DNA of 64,000 bases, taken from Chloroflexus sp. Y-396-1 (GTDB taxonomy: Bacteria; Chloroflexota; Chloroflexia; Chloroflexales; Chloroflexaceae). The translations under genes were made by a program, and so were the position numbers. Below the pieces are notes generated by a model, which was given only the letters and a program-made list of their open reading frames with translations, ran no database searches and was not told where the DNA came from. Positions 63,391-64,000 of the stretch are shown here, one piece after another (within the stretch, counting starts at the first letter, position 1; each line of letters begins with the position of its first letter). The DNA is taken from assembly GCF_000516515.1 (NCBI RefSeq), contig NZ_KI911784.1, positions 1,768,881 through 1,832,880 on the forward strand, written 5' to 3'.

Positions 63391-64000
63391 TCAGTCGCCG
63401 GCAAGAAGAGCGACGCGGGAATCGCCCGAATACTGGCTCTGACATCTAGTGGGAAAGCTACAGGCAATCAACTCCTCAACCATACCGCGACGAGAACCGT
63501 TGCAGTTAATTTTACGACTGGCTAAGACCACATCGACCTGGCAGGCACTGGCATACAACTGACGAGCCAGCGCGGTTGACGAGTTCGAGAGCATCACAAA
63601 ACAATTACGGGCAGCCAGTTGATGAAACACCTGTGCTAATCGACGCTGCTCGGTTTCATCGAAGCCGCGCCTGGTGTAACTCGTAAACGATGCTGTTGAA
63701 CTAACCGGTACATACGGTGGGTCAAAGTAGATGAAATCGCCCGGTTGAGCCGTATCAAGCACCGTAGCGAAATCAGCAACCCGTAGGTCAACATTGTGTA
63801 AGGCCCGGCTGACTTCACGGAGATTATCGCTATCGACGATCAGTGGATTTTTGTAGTAACCAAAGGGGGCATTGAATTGGCCTTTGTTGTTAAGCCGGTA
63901 CAGGCCATTGTAACACGTGCGATTAAGAAAGATGGTACGCGCTGCGCGTTCCACCCGTGGCCGATGAGCGAAATCCGGTCGGCGATCCCAACTGCGAATC
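63391..64000 (-). CDS. DNA adenine methylase (D12 class), partial at window edge
   Basis: The C-terminal two-thirds of an N6-adenine DNA methyltransferase. The frame stays open to the window edge, reading IRSWDRRPDFAHRP, then RVERAARTIFLNRTCYNGLY. It has the target-recognition stretch NNKGQFNAPFGYY, the catalytic motif DFIYFDPPYVPVSS (DPPY) and the late FVMLSNSST and INCNGSRRG motifs. The N-terminal FxGGG SAM motif must lie outside. GTG at 63954 is an internal start and is rejected. The last 20 residues (QYSGDSRVALLAGD) look like a tail. It may be a solitary regulator of replication or repair, or part of an unseen restriction system. Confidence 0.88.
   Translation of the reverse strand, partial: IRSWDRRPDFAHRPRVERAARTIFLNRTCYNGLYRLNNKGQFNAPFGYYKNPLIVDSDNLREVSRALHNVDLRVADFATVLDTAQPGDFIYFDPPYVPVSSTASFTSYTRRGFDETEQRRLAQVFHQLAARNCFVMLSNSSTALARQLYASACQVDVVLASRKINCNGSRRGMVEELIACSFPTRCQSQYSGDSRVALLAGD

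Overview
The window looks like chromosomal DNA of a filamentous anoxygenic phototroph of the Chloroflexus type. This is inferred from protein style and gene content: an F420-type oxidoreductase, a biotin carboxylase fused to its biotin carrier, family 5 binding proteins with Pro/Thr-rich lipoprotein linkers, and mid-to-high G+C coding DNA separated by long non-coding gaps full of short palindromes. No marker gene proves the genus. I saw no rRNA, tRNA or CRISPR array. The right edge cuts a DNA adenine methylase gene.

Left part (1-16.4 kb): a small conserved protein, pyrG, a metallo-beta-lactamase-fold protein, a decayed BsuBI/PstI-type restriction endonuclease, recX and recA. recA has a clear promoter inside a perfect 31-bp inverted repeat that reads as a double LexA operator. 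Then follow a DUF427 protein, a five-component peptide/nickel-type ABC transporter in four genes (binding protein, permease, fused double ATPase, permease) and comM.

Middle-left (16.4-27.6 kb): a compact, more AT-rich block on the minus strand. It holds two glycosyltransferase/phosphohydrolase pairs, an FkbM methyltransferase and a flippase, joined by 4-bp overlaps or very short gaps, followed by a secreted repeat protein and a small lipoprotein. A divergent methyltransferase and a broken IS1-family transposase lie at its upstream end. I read it as a surface-glycan assembly island; this is the best candidate here for an undescribed system.

Middle (27.7-48.8 kb): mostly metabolic and housekeeping genes: nadE, an aldehyde dehydrogenase overlapping an amine oxidase, an amidase, a biotin carboxylase-carrier fusion, cysteine desulfurase with a Csx15-like small protein, trpC, the hibernation factor hpf behind a leader containing a terminator, two tandem metallo-beta-lactamase-fold paralogues (one missing metal ligands), an F420-type oxidoreductase, an NnrS-like membrane protein and recJ.

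Right part (49.2-64 kb): a PotD-like lipoprotein overlapping a hybrid sensor kinase whose ATP-binding motifs are degenerate; a minus-strand operon of a membrane protein, glcD, glcE, a small membrane protein and gpmI; a glycosyltransferase convergent with a Crp/Fnr regulator; an orphan family 5 binding protein predicted to be leaderless, next to a membrane-anchored P-loop ATPase; and the partial methylase. Several families of short dispersed repeats occupy most of the long gaps.
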